In this document: positions 8,116-15,623 of the stretch, in pieces
How positions within the stretch are numbered: the first letter of the stretch is position 1
Layout: every line of letters starts with the position of its first letter
Origin: Halanaerobiales bacterium
GTDB lineage: Bacteria > Bacillota > Halanaerobiia > Halanaerobiales > DTU029
Assembly: GCA_022360715.1 (NCBI GenBank)
Contig: JAKSCG010000078.1
Location: 91,101-155,100 of the forward strand
Length of the DNA: 64,000 bases
Direction of reading: 5' to 3'
The notes under the pieces: model-generated
The model's database searches: none
What the model saw: the letters and a program-made list of their open reading frames with translations, nothing else
What the model was told of the DNA's origin: nothing
Program-made: the position numbers and the translations under genes

Positions 8116-9675
8116 ATGAATAAATATTTATTAAAAATAAAGTGGCACATAATAATTAGTTTGTTAATATATACTTTGGAGACAATCGTAACATCTATAA
8201 TACTACTTCTACCCGGTTATTTAGTTGATCACTATATAGAAGGTATTTCGTCTATTTACTATATGGTTATGGTGTATTTCATTTCTTTTAATGTCTATTT
8301 GTTAATATGTTTCTTTTCAAACAGGCTTTCAGATTATAGGCGAGTAAAATTTGAAAAGTATATTAAGAAAGATTTTTTTAACGCCATTATTGAGAAAAAT
8401 TATTATGAATTTGGTAAATACGACATAGGAGAATATCTGTCAATGCAGGCAAACGATATTACAATGATGTGTCAAAATTATTTGAGTCCACTATTATCAG
8501 TTTACCGCTCGTTAATTATGGTCATTGTATATGGTGTTTCTTTAGTTATATTTGTTGACGCTTCTATTGCATTAGCTATTCTATTAGGGTCTCTCATGGC
8601 AGTGTGTGTACCTAGGTTAACCGCAAAAGAATTATCAAAAAGAAATAGCAACTATCTTAAGAACATAGGGAAATACACATCAAGTATTAAGAGATATTTT
8701 GAATCACGTGACATATTGGACAAAAGAAGTATTAAGCGAATAGAAAGCATTCATGAAAAGGAACTCGATTCAGTATTAGCAGATAATATGTATTTTCGCA
8801 AGCTAAACAGTTTCGCAATGGTTCTAAATGGTGGTGCAGTTGAATTTATTTCAGTTGTGACGTTTATTTTAGTTGCGATTTTACTCTATTCAGGAGAAAT
8901 AACAATTGGTATGGCTACTGCAGCTTTTATATATAGTACCAAGTTTATGGACCCTATTCATGAGTTAAACATAAATATTGGTAGAATTAAATCGATAAAA
9001 GGAATTATCAAAAAACTAATGACTATTATGCAAGAAAAGAATAATGATCCATTAAGATGTCCCAGTAATATAAAGAAAATAGACATACGAAATGTAACAA
9101 AAAAATTCAAGGAGCTTGAAATTGCCATTCCAAATATGCAATTTATTTATCCCAATAAGTATCTAATAATTGGTGATAATGGAGCTGGTAAAAGTGTTTT
9201 GCTACGAATGTTAATGGGATTTTATAAGTCTGATAGTGGAGACATATTATATGATGGATTAACGGATAATAACATCGATCGATTAAATGCTTATGTTCCC
9301 CAACATCCTGTTATATTTGAAGCAAGCTATTATGATAATATTACATTATACGGAACTTATGATGACCAAAATTTAATGCTATACGAGTCATATTTTCCAT
9401 TGGATTTAATTGAGCGTGTTAAAAGTAACATTATGAGTAAAAATTTAAGTGGTGGAGAAAAACAAGTCATTGGATTACTAAGAGCATTATGCAGCAAAAA
9501 ACCCGTTCTTTTACTTGATGAACCATTTTCTGCTATGAACAACAAAGCAATAATAAAATTTTTATCATATATGGATCAAATCAATTGTATGATGATAGTT
9601 ATTGCACATAATATCAATGATTATTCTTGCTTTAAAAGCGTACATACTATTGAGAGGTTAAATAAAAAAGAATAG
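8116..9675 (+). CDS. ABC exporter (membrane + ATPase fusion) of a peptide-type locus
   Basis: 519 residues, with a hydrophobic N-terminal domain (several membrane segments to about residue 300) and a C-terminal ATPase. Walker A is IGDNGAGKS, the signature is NLSGGEKQ and Walker B is VLLLDEPFSA. It is shorter than the usual 580-600 residue exporters and lacks an N-terminal peptidase domain. It is followed by a radical-SAM/SPASM gene and a PqqD-like fragment, so it probably exported a ribosomally made modified peptide. Its own frame is intact although its neighbours are broken. Codon use is strongly AT-biased like the rest of the island. Confidence 0.85.
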   Translation: MNKYLLKIKWHIIISLLIYTLETIVTSIILLLPGYLVDHYIEGISSIYYMVMVYFISFNVYLLICFFSNRLSDYRRVKFEKYIKKDFFNAIIEKNYYEFGKYDIGEYLSMQANDITMMCQNYLSPLLSVYRSLIMVIVYGVSLVIFVDASIALAILLGSLMAVCVPRLTAKELSKRNSNYLKNIGKYTSSIKRYFESRDILDKRSIKRIESIHEKELDSVLADNMYFRKLNSFAMVLNGGAVEFISVVTFILVAILLYSGEITIGMATAAFIYSTKFMDPIHELNINIGRIKSIKGIIKKLMTIMQEKNNDPLRCPSNIKKIDIRNVTKKFKELEIAIPNMQFIYPNKYLIIGDNGAGKSVLLRMLMGFYKSDSGDILYDGLTDNNIDRLNAYVPQHPVIFEASYYDNITLYGTYDDQNLMLYESYFPLDLIERVKSNIMSKNLSGGEKQVIGLLRALCSKKPVLLLDEPFSAMNNKAIIKFLSYMDQINCMMIVIAHNINDYSCFKSVHTIERLNKKE

Positions 9676-9687
9676 AAAGGTGATAAG

Positions 9688-10716
9688 ATGTTGAGTCTAT
9701 CTTACATTGAAAATAAATATAAAGAAAATAAGATATTACATACAATTACAATTGAGTTACTTAATCATTGTAATTGGAATTGTATGCATTGTTATCTTGA
9801 TAGAGATAAAATAGTTATGCAAAACATAAAATTTTTGAACTTATTGATGAGTCTAGGAATTTAGGAGCATTTGAAGTAAAATTATCAGGTGGTGAAATCA
9901 CAACAAGAGACGATTTAGCAGAAATAGTTGAGTATGCTAGAAAAAAATATTTAAATGTTGTTTTGATTACAAATATGTCTAGATTAAGTGATGATTTATA
10001 TAATTGCATTAATAAATATGGTGTTAGTAGAATAGAGGTTACACTATTTTCATTGAATGAAGATATACATGATAAATTTGTTGGTGTTAAAGGAGCTCTT
10101 AATAAAACACTACAAAATATTAGTATGCTTAAGTCTTTAGGTGTGGATATTCTAATAAAAATTTGGGTGATTAAAAGTAATATAAATGAGCTTGATGAAA
10201 TGATAGATTATTTTCAAACGGAAAGGGTATGGTTTTAATATACATACACAAATTTATAAAGATATACATGGAAGTTTTAAATTACCATCGGTACTGCAAT
10301 TAACAAATAAAGAGTATGCTAAAGCATTATATTTAAGTGATAAGAGTCTACGAAGGGCTTTCCCCCTTAATAACATGGAAGGTAACATGCTTTGTGAGGA
10401 ATTTCTAAATTCATTCTATATTACATCTAATGGAAATGTTATACCTTGTGCTAAGTTTAGGAAAGCTATTGATAATATTTATAATAATAGTTTATCACAT
10501 ATTTGGAATACTTCTGAAAGATGGCATTGTATACAAAAGTATTCCTGGGCTGATGCAAAGGATTGCAAAGGATGCATAGACAAACCGTATTGTGTTAGAT
10601 GTGGAGCTATGTCTTTCATCGAAGGGCTAGATTCTTTAGATAACTGCAATGAAACATGTAAATTAGCAAAGATTAGACATTTAAAATATTGTGTAGGAGA
10701 TGAAAGTAATGAGTAA
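9688..10716 (+). pseudogene. Radical SAM / SPASM peptide maturase, two frameshifts
   Basis: From the ATG at 9688 the translation shows the radical-SAM cluster motif CNWNCMHC (CxxxCxxC). The frame then breaks near 9825, continues in a second frame (VKLSGGEITTRDDLAEIVEY and onward, a normal SAM-binding region), breaks again near 10225, and ends with a SPASM domain rich in cysteines (IPCAKF, CKGCIDKPYCVRCG, CNETCK). All expected parts are present in order, so this is a recently inactivated full-length maturase of about 340 residues. The two breaks are independent single-base events, neither on an obvious slippery motif. Substrate was probably a Cys-containing peptide encoded nearby, not identified. 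Confidence 0.8.
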
Positions 10717-10825
10717 ATTAACATTATCCAATCATATTTCATGGCAGATGATACCGAAAGAGAATTTTGCATTTGTATATAATATTAGGACATGCAAATA
10801 CTATAGGCTCAATGTGGCACGGAAG
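10709..10825 (+). pseudogene. PqqD-like RiPP recognition element, truncated
   Basis: The ATG overlaps the maturase stop by 8 bases. About 35 residues match the start of a PqqD/RRE fold (HISWQMIPKENFAFVYNIRT, then KYYRLN), the domain that binds RiPP leader peptides. The similarity then stops and the frame runs into DNA that belongs to the convergent zinc-ribbon gene, so the 3' part has been lost by recombination near 10815-10830. This identifies the locus as a RiPP cluster and shows it is no longer functional. Confidence 0.55.
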
Positions 10826-10829
10826 CACC

Positions 10830-11096
10830 TTAATTTTTCCATCGCTCTAATTTTGGGATCCCACGAGTGGCCAGCCAGGCAAAAATTCCGTTAATTCCAT
10901 CTTTTTTCATTTCTCGAATGCAATACTCTTGCATTTTTTTAGCATTGTCAACTTCCGGCGGAGTTAAAAATTCCCCATTTTCGTAACACATGGAACAATA
11001 CTTCGTACTGATCGAACCATCTTTTTCTGTGCCACCGCCTTTTTTATCATTTTTCATTGGAAAACCACAACTCTGACAAAACTTATATTCTTCCAT
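10830..11096 (-). CDS. Small zinc-ribbon protein (PF12674-like)
   Basis: 88 residues. The N-terminus has FCQSCGFPM and, about 20 residues later, YCSMCYENG, i.e. two CxxC knuckles that bind one zinc ion. It is followed by the conserved helical tail (MQEYCIREMKK...GIFAWLATRGIPKLERW). The start is supported by GGAGGG 10 bases upstream. Widespread small protein in Firmicutes and archaea with no established function. It is the first of a series of minus-strand accessory genes in the island. Confidence 0.85.
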   Translation of the reverse strand: MEEYKFCQSCGFPMKNDKKGGGTEKDGSISTKYCSMCYENGEFLTPPEVDNAKKMQEYCIREMKKDGINGIFAWLATRGIPKLERWKN

Positions 11097-11220
11097 AATT
11101 TAATTCCCTCCTGATTTAAAGTATATTATATTTTTAAAATACCTATTTGGGGATGTTTAATTTCCATATTGAGACCTCTTCCGTATCGTTTTATTATAAA
11201 CTACTAATTAATAAGAACTA

Positions 11221-11366
11221 TCCGCTCGTCAGAACAAGGGGCATAGCTTGTTCGTTCTGTCGTCTAACGTTTGCGGTGACCCGAAGTTGGCGACCATCGG
11301 AGCCAATTTGGGTGAAGCATCGAAGGAGCGGACCCGGGTAATCGCTGTTGTGCGGTGAAGCGAGCT
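11221..11366. repeat. GC-rich folded element between accessory genes
   Basis: A GC-rich segment in an AT-rich neighbourhood. It contains nested inverted repeats: outer arms TCCGCTC (11221-11227) and GAGCGGA (11326-11332), a hairpin GAACAAG/CTTGTTC (11232-11253), and a hairpin ACCCGAAGTTGGC/GCCAATTTGGGT (11279-11313). It also contains CGTCTAACG, resembling a core site, and no good coding frame. The structure is compatible with a recombination site (attC-like), a MITE-like repeat or a structured RNA. No GTTRRRY partner box was found. Confidence 0.45.
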
Positions 11367-11373
11367 ATTTATT

Positions 11374-12144
11374 TCATCTTCTTTTTATTACCAAAGTTGT
11401 ACATACTACTTTATCTTCAAGCACTTCATTTTCTTCTTCTTGTTTTTGTATATAATTCTCGAATAAGTCTTTTTTATCTGGGTGTTTATCAATTAACTCC
11501 ATACATCGCTTTCTCAAATTATCAAAAATATAGTCATCAGAGTCTTTAATTCTATCACTTTGCATGATATCATCTTCGATTAAATTCATTCCCGCTGCAT
11601 TTATCTGATGAAGAAGTTCTTGCTTTGTTAACATCAATGGATGAATATAATCGCTATTATCTTCTATGTACCCATCGTCAATTATAATTATTCCTGAATT
11701 ATTGAGGTGTTTAGATAATGTTGACAATGTTGAATAATAATTTCCAAAAACAGGTCCTATGGCACCAAGAATAATAATGTCATATGTTTTTAAATCTTTT
11801 ATTTTTTCTCTGATATCGCCTATTTCAAATTTACAAAAATGTTCTACATCATATTCAATTGCTTTCTCTTGAGCATACGAAATAAATTCAGGTATTGCAT
11901 CAATGCCATAACATTTACAGCTGAATTGATGAGCGACTTTTATGGAAACTGCTCCTTTTCCACAACCTAAATCAAGAACTTCCAAATTGTCATATCTATT
12001 GAAATGCTTGCCTATCAGTTTAATTATAGCCTCTGGATCTGAGCCTATTTCCCAAATATCTTGTAATATATAAGGTAAGAATGGGAATAAATCTTTATTA
12101 GAACCATCCATTGCGATTACAACGCTTTCTTCGACAGATTTCAT
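11374..12144 (-). CDS. Class I SAM-dependent methyltransferase
   Basis: 256 residues. The SAM-binding motif VLDLGCGKGAVSIKVA is at about residues 56-71, followed by the acidic loop CYGIDAIPEF and the post-III segment IIILGAIGP. ATG at 12144 is preceded by AAAGGAG at good spacing. The substrate cannot be predicted. The start lies inside the decayed HepT reading frame, so this gene was probably joined to that site by recombination. Confidence 0.85.
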   Translation of the reverse strand: MKSVEESVVIAMDGSNKDLFPFLPYILQDIWEIGSDPEAIIKLIGKHFNRYDNLEVLDLGCGKGAVSIKVAHQFSCKCYGIDAIPEFISYAQEKAIEYDVEHFCKFEIGDIREKIKDLKTYDIIILGAIGPVFGNYYSTLSTLSKHLNNSGIIIIDDGYIEDNSDYIHPLMLTKQELLHQINAAGMNLIEDDIMQSDRIKDSDDYIFDNLRKRCMELIDKHPDKKDLFENYIQKQEEENEVLEDKVVCTTLVIKRR

Positions 12145-12359
12145 TTACTCTTTCTCCTTTCTTGGCTCGCTCTTTCGCACAACAAAATATTAATGTAATA
12201 ATTTCTTCTGTCGCATCTAGCATATGGTGCAGTCTTAATAGATCATGTTTCATTATAGAGCACCTCTGCTTCCTTGAGCACATCATTTCTTAAAGCTGAT
12301 CCAAATAAAGATAATTTCGTGATATGATGTCTGAGACAATATTCTTTTATTTTTTTCAT
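12145..12359 (-). pseudogene. MntA-HepT toxin-antitoxin remnant
   Basis: From the ATG at 12359 the frame reads KIKEYCLRHHITKLSLFGSALR, the start of a minimal nucleotidyltransferase (MntA), then jumps directly to VLKEAEVLYNET, its C-terminus. The catalytic GSx10DxD block is deleted. After a stop at 12243 a second frame starts at 12253 with MKHDLLRLHHMLDATEEI, the beginning of a HepT/HEPN toxin, which is lost after about 20 residues. Together these are the leftovers of one MntA-HepT pair, distinct from the larger MNT/HEPN pair about 1.2 kb to the right. Confidence 0.6.
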
Positions 12360-12380
12360 TGACACCTTTTTGTTATCAAT

Positions 12381-12450
12381 TAATCGCATGCTATGCCTCC
12401 GTGAATTTTTATTTTCTCAAAATCTTCGATTTAGTGGGAGAGGTTCACTT
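12381..12450. repeat. Repeat R2, copy a
   Basis: About 70 bases that recur with close similarity at 13272-13341 in the same orientation. Shared blocks include TAATCGC-TGCTAT-CCTCCGTGAAT and TTTAGTGGGAGAGG-TCAC. A weaker inverted copy (AACCTCTCCCTAAATCTAA) lies at 14186-14233. Copies fall immediately downstream of minus-strand genes. Confidence 0.7.
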
Positions 12451-13086
12451 ATATTTTTCTAGTGCTCCAAAACAATCGGGAGTAACTTCGCCTGTTTCGG
12501 GATTTCTTGGTGAGTGGATGTTATACATATATCCACTCTTGCCATATCGTCCAATAGTATTTTCATCACACTTATCCACGTCCATACAAATATGTTTCGC
12601 TCTTAGTGCTACTGTTACATCACGGCTTTTTTCGAAATGTTCATGTTCCCATAAATACTCACACTCAATGTTTAAAAAACACTCTTTAATTCTTGGAGCA
12701 TTAACCGAAACTGCCTTTTCAACAGTTAAACCTGATTTTGTAATTTCATCATCATCAAAATTATTATTTTTTATTGTTTCTGAGCATTTGTCATAGATAT
12801 CTCTTGATGGAAAGTTAAGAACGCAACATTTTGTATCCTTAAGAGTTTGATACAAATGACTTCTTTTGGAAACAGACCCAATTATACAAATAAATTCACC
12901 CTTATCACCAACAAAGGTTGACCAAGACTGTAAACAGGCATTCTCCTTTCCATTTGATTTATAAGAAGTTATTAAAAATAATACAGATGGAATAGCTGTT
13001 AAAAAGTCATGCCATGCAAATCCCTCAAATTCTCCCGCCCAAACCTCTTTAAATGTTTCTGGCATCTGTGAAAATTCCTTCTTCAT
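12445..13086 (-). CDS. Flavin reductase-like (FMN-binding split-barrel) protein
   Basis: 213 residues from the ATG at 13086, which follows GGGAGA at normal spacing. The sequence shows the flavin reductase-like pattern: WHDFLTAIPSVLFLITSYKSNGKENAC, then CIIGSVSKRSHLYQTLKDTKCCVLNFPSRD and a C-terminal ECEYLWEHEHFEKSRDVTVALRAKHI. Members bind FMN as dimers and often act as flavin reductases or in anaerobic redox reactions. The gene lies between repeats R1a (upstream) and R2a (overlapping its 3' end). Exact role unknown. Confidence 0.75.
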   Translation of the reverse strand: MKKEFSQMPETFKEVWAGEFEGFAWHDFLTAIPSVLFLITSYKSNGKENACLQSWSTFVGDKGEFICIIGSVSKRSHLYQTLKDTKCCVLNFPSRDIYDKCSETIKNNNFDDDEITKSGLTVEKAVSVNAPRIKECFLNIECEYLWEHEHFEKSRDVTVALRAKHICMDVDKCDENTIGRYGKSGYMYNIHSPRNPETGEVTPDCFGALEKYK

Positions 13087-13145
13087 AATCATTTCTCCCT
13101 TTAAATAAATTTCTGATGTACTACCCAAAACTAAAAAGCCTTTAG

Positions 13146-13263
13146 AACAAACTGGCCTAACGGCATAATCGTAATAAGGTAAATTTCTTGATATATAGGA
13201 AATAGTAAGTTATCTATCTACTATAGTTTCCTAATATATCAAATAGCCGTGTAAGCTGGGCCA
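13146..13263. repeat. Repeat R1, copy a, with long imperfect palindrome
   Basis: The first about 95 bases recur at 15468-15560. Two nested symmetries: outer TGGCCTAACGGC (13153-13164) against GCCGTGTAAGCTGGGCCA (13246-13263), and an inner stem TTGATATATAGGAAA paired with TTTCCTAATATATCAA. The whole can fold as one long cruciform or RNA hairpin. It sits directly upstream of the flavin reductase-like gene. Contains GCCTAAC, which fits half of an integron attC consensus (RYYYAAC), but the matching GTTRRRY is absent. Confidence 0.7.
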
Positions 13264-13271
13264 AATAAGGC

Positions 13272-13341
13272 TAATCGCCTGCTATCCTCCGTGAATCTTT
13301 TATTTTTTTAAAATCTTCTATTTAGTGGGAGAGGGTCACAT
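13272..13341. repeat. Repeat R2, copy b
   Basis: Second copy of the about 70-base repeat at 12381-12450, located just downstream of the HEPN gene and adjacent to R1a. The R2b-R1a junction is the spacer between the HEPN/MNT unit and the flavin reductase-like unit. Confidence 0.7.
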
Positions 13342-13383
13342 TAAACAGAACTTCTTAGCCTGATTAGGGTAAAGTTCACTTTA

Positions 13384-13770
13384 CTATAATAGTTCAACAA
13401 CTAACAATTTGAATTCCTTAATAAATTTTTCAACTTCTACAGCTTGTTCTTTTACTACATCTTTGTCAAATTCGACAAAGGGTGTATAGTCAGCTTGATA
13501 TCGCGTATTAAATAATTCATCATATATTCTTCCGGTTTCTTTATTTATCTTTCCCGTTTTCACAAAATCTCTATGAAGAGCAGCTCTTACCCCAGAATGT
13601 TTTCTATAACTTTCTCCTTTTGCTGTTAAAATTGCTGTTATTGCATAAAACATTGCATAATATAAACGATTAACTGCAAATGATAATCTTCCATAGCTGA
13701 TCTCACTTTTAGCGGATGCTATACTTTCTTCAGATTTTTCAAGCCAATACTTTATTAATTGTTTTTTTCC
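13384..13770 (-). CDS. HEPN-domain protein without a recognisable start codon
   Basis: Readable for 128 codons from the stop of the preceding MNT gene. The N-terminal part, QLIKYWLEKSEESIASAKSE, then FAVNRLYYAMFYA and KHSGVRAALHRDFVKTGKI, is a standard HEPN fold (PF05168). The first in-frame ATG lies well inside the domain (about 13653), while upstream codons after two stops are GGA AAA AAA CAA TTA ATA AAG, with AAGGA present but no ATG, GTG or TTG. Either a rare start (ATA at about 13755) is used or the start codon has been lost. Such HEPN proteins are RNase-like toxins paired with MNT antitoxins. Confidence 0.65.
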   Translation of the reverse strand, partial: GKKQLIKYWLEKSEESIASAKSEISYGRLSFAVNRLYYAMFYAITAILTAKGESYRKHSGVRAALHRDFVKTGKINKETGRIYDELFNTRYQADYTPFVEFDKDVVKEQAVEVEKFIKEFKLLVVELL

Positions 13771-13773
13771 TTA

Positions 13774-14130
13774 TTATAGATACTCACTTAAAAATACACC
13801 TTCTTTCTGAATTTCTTGATAAAAAGGTGTAATTTTCATTAATCCTTCCCACTTTTCCCGTTCTAAAACAACTATGCTTATATTAGTATCATATTTTAAA
13901 TTGATTTCAAATACCAGGTCTGATATATTATTTCTGATGCGATGTGTTGCTTTTTCTTTGATCAAGATTAACAGATCTAAATCCGATTCTTCATCAGCGT
14001 CTTGACGTACAAAAGACCCAAAAACAGCCATGTTATAAATAATGTAACTTTTTTTTATTTTTGTGTTCAACTCTTTTAAAGCTTTTATCTGATTGTCAGT
14101 TAATAAATAGTCTAAAGATAACTTTGCCAA
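13774..14130 (-). CDS. MNT-type nucleotidyltransferase (antitoxin of HEPN/MNT pair)
   Basis: 118 residues from the TTG at 14130, which follows AAAGGAG; an in-frame GTG three codons earlier overlaps the ribosome-binding site. The catalytic block FGSFVRQDADEESDLDLLIL carries the GS and DxD residues of minimal nucleotidyltransferases. In characterised pairs this enzyme AMPylates the HEPN toxin on a C-terminal tyrosine region to neutralise it. The HEPN partner follows after only a few bases, so the two form one unit. Confidence 0.85.
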   Translation of the reverse strand: MAKLSLDYLLTDNQIKALKELNTKIKKSYIIYNMAVFGSFVRQDADEESDLDLLILIKEKATHRIRNNISDLVFEINLKYDTNISIVVLEREKWEGLMKITPFYQEIQKEGVFLSEYL

Positions 14131-14235
14131 AATAAACACTCCTTTCTTTCAGCAAAAGTTTTGACTTTTATAGTTATAGTATACAGCGAACCTCTCCCTA
14201 AATCTAATTTTTTGAGGAAGTCTTCTTTGGAGGTT

Positions 14236-14346
14236 TTACATTTTTTTAGGTATTTCAACATCTGAGGATAGTTCAAATTTATCAGTACTTTTCTGTAATA
14301 TATCGGGAAGAGTTGACGGATATTTAACTTCCATTTTGTTCATCAT
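14236..14346 (-). CDS. Hypothetical 36-residue peptide
   Basis: A short frame beginning with two ATG codons behind GGGGA. It contains VKYPSTLPDILQKSTDKFEL and ends EIPKKM. The amino-acid composition is ordinary and no signal or membrane segment is present. It resembles the start of a larger protein, so it may be a truncated gene rather than a true small protein. Part of its downstream region is the inverted R2 copy. Confidence 0.35.
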   Translation of the reverse strand: MMNKMEVKYPSTLPDILQKSTDKFELSSDVEIPKKM

Positions 14347-14516
14347 AAATAATCCCCTGCTTATACCTCTATATTATAAGATTTTATAATCAAATGTACA
14401 CTTTATTCTTTTTTTAAAAATTATTTCTAATTTAAAAATGAGTAAAGTGCTGTTTTTTATAAGATGTTCCTATTCCTTTCCGGGATTAGTTCATTTTTAG
14501 TGAGAGAAAAAAACAG

Positions 14517-15317
14517 TCATAAATGGCGGCTCAAAAACTCGCTTGCAATTTTATTAAATTCTTTATAATTATCAACATTTGAATTGTGCGCAGCATTACT
14601 AATGATTTTTAAGGGATAACCATCATGTCTTGACCATTTTTGGTTATATTTTCTAACATATCCCGTCTGGTCACTATCGCCAAGTACTAATAGAACTGGA
14701 AAATCAAATTTAACGGTATCTGTTCTTTTAAGAAAGTCCCCGTATGCTAAATCAATAATATTAATGATTTCCTTTTTGCTTAATTTGGAAACTGCTGCAT
14801 ACAGATTTTCATATGCATACCTGGTTTTGGTCGCATTTTTAGCAATACTTTTAACCAATAAATTATAGGGATACCATGAGGATATTAATCCTACTTTGGT
14901 TAAAATAAACCTTTCCCATTTAGAATAATAATAATGTCCAAAAGGAGTAGTATCCACAGCAATAAAAGCCTCCACCTGCTCAGGATATTGGATAGCGAAT
15001 TCTTGACACACATATCCTCCCATCGACTGACCTACCAAAACTACTTTGTTAATATGCTCATCCTCTAAAATTTCTTGCAGTTTACTCGCCACTTTTTTAT
15101 AGGAAAAGCCTTGATAGGGACGTGATTCTCCATGCAAAGGGATATCCCACGTTATTATTTTATATTCTTTGCGGAAGTACTCAACTTGCTGATCAAACAT
15201 AGTATGATCAGCAGTCATTCCATGAGTAAATACAATACACTTTGCATCTTCACTCTGATTCCCGCCAAACCAATAACATATAGTTCCATCTTCCAGCTGT
15301 TTCTTTTTCTTTTTCAT
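14517..15317 (-). CDS. Alpha/beta hydrolase
   Basis: 266 residues. Oxyanion region VFTHGMTADHTMFDQQ, nucleophile elbow GQSMGGYVC, catalytic acid in LVLGDSDQTG and catalytic histidine in ISNAAHNSN near the C-terminus. This is a complete alpha/beta hydrolase of the esterase or lactonase type, cytoplasmic, without signal peptide. Substrate unknown. ATG at 15317 is preceded by AAAAGGAG. It is the rightmost gene of the AT-rich island. Confidence 0.85.
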   Translation of the reverse strand: MKKKKKQLEDGTICYWFGGNQSEDAKCIVFTHGMTADHTMFDQQVEYFRKEYKIITWDIPLHGESRPYQGFSYKKVASKLQEILEDEHINKVVLVGQSMGGYVCQEFAIQYPEQVEAFIAVDTTPFGHYYYSKWERFILTKVGLISSWYPYNLLVKSIAKNATKTRYAYENLYAAVSKLSKKEIINIIDLAYGDFLKRTDTVKFDFPVLLVLGDSDQTGYVRKYNQKWSRHDGYPLKIISNAAHNSNVDNYKEFNKIASEFLSRHL

Positions 15318-15467
15318 AAAATTACTCCTTTTTGCTAACCTCTCCCGTTAAATCTTGTTAGCCAGCCCAAAAATTAATAATGTTTCGCATATTCTTACTA
15401 TTATATATTATACTATATAACCATTAAAAAAACAGATTCTCAGCCTACTTATATTATACCAGGTATG

Positions 15468-15560
15468 AAACAAATTGGCCTAACGGCCATAATCGTAATA
15501 AGATAAACTTCTTGATATATAGGAAACAGTAAGTTATCTACATTATAATTTCCTATAGAT
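15468..15560. repeat. Repeat R1, copy b
   Basis: Second copy of R1, roughly 85 percent identical by eye to 13146-13242, including TTGGCCTAACGGCCATAATC and the inner stem TTGATATATAGGAAA. It keeps the left outer arm but lacks the right outer arm of copy a, and is directly followed by the terminator of gdhA. Confidence 0.7.
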
Positions 15561-15566
15561 TAAAAA

Positions 15567-15602
15567 AGCTGTTGACAAAAAATTACTTTGCCAACAGCTT
15601 GA
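15567..15602 (-). terminator. Rho-independent terminator of gdhA
   Basis: On the minus strand AAGCTGTTG pairs with CAACAGCTT across a 17-base loop and is followed by TTTTTT. It lies about 20 bases after the glutamate dehydrogenase stop. Confidence 0.8.
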
Positions 15603-15623
15603 CCGGGTTTTACCCGTTTTATC

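Larger units (their letters stand above)
15318..15623. other. Right boundary region of the accessory island
   Basis: No gene. From left to right it holds an inverted pair GCTAAC/GTTAGC with CTCTCCC between (15338-15363), AT-rich sequence, repeat R1b (15468-15560) and the gdhA terminator (15567-15602). R1b stops right before the terminator, which places the island's right edge at about 15560. Confidence 0.5.

Noticed and set aside
7950..8118. Short plus-strand frames (18, 17 and 11 codons) as RiPP precursor
   Set aside because: No proper ribosome-binding site for two of them, no leader/core pattern, and the last overlaps the exporter start; not strong enough to call a gene.
7941..8150. 69-codon minus-strand frame rich in Phe/Tyr/Ile
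   Set aside because: Composition follows from AT-rich DNA, no ribosome-binding site, overlaps the exporter start.
9688..10716. Programmed frameshifting in the radical-SAM gene
   Set aside because: Two separate breaks without slippery motifs or stem-loops, and the next gene is truncated; decay is simpler.
11221..15560. True integron attC sites
   Set aside because: Left half-sites (CTAAC) exist but no GTTRRRY partner at the right distance and no integrase in the window; kept only as a hypothesis.
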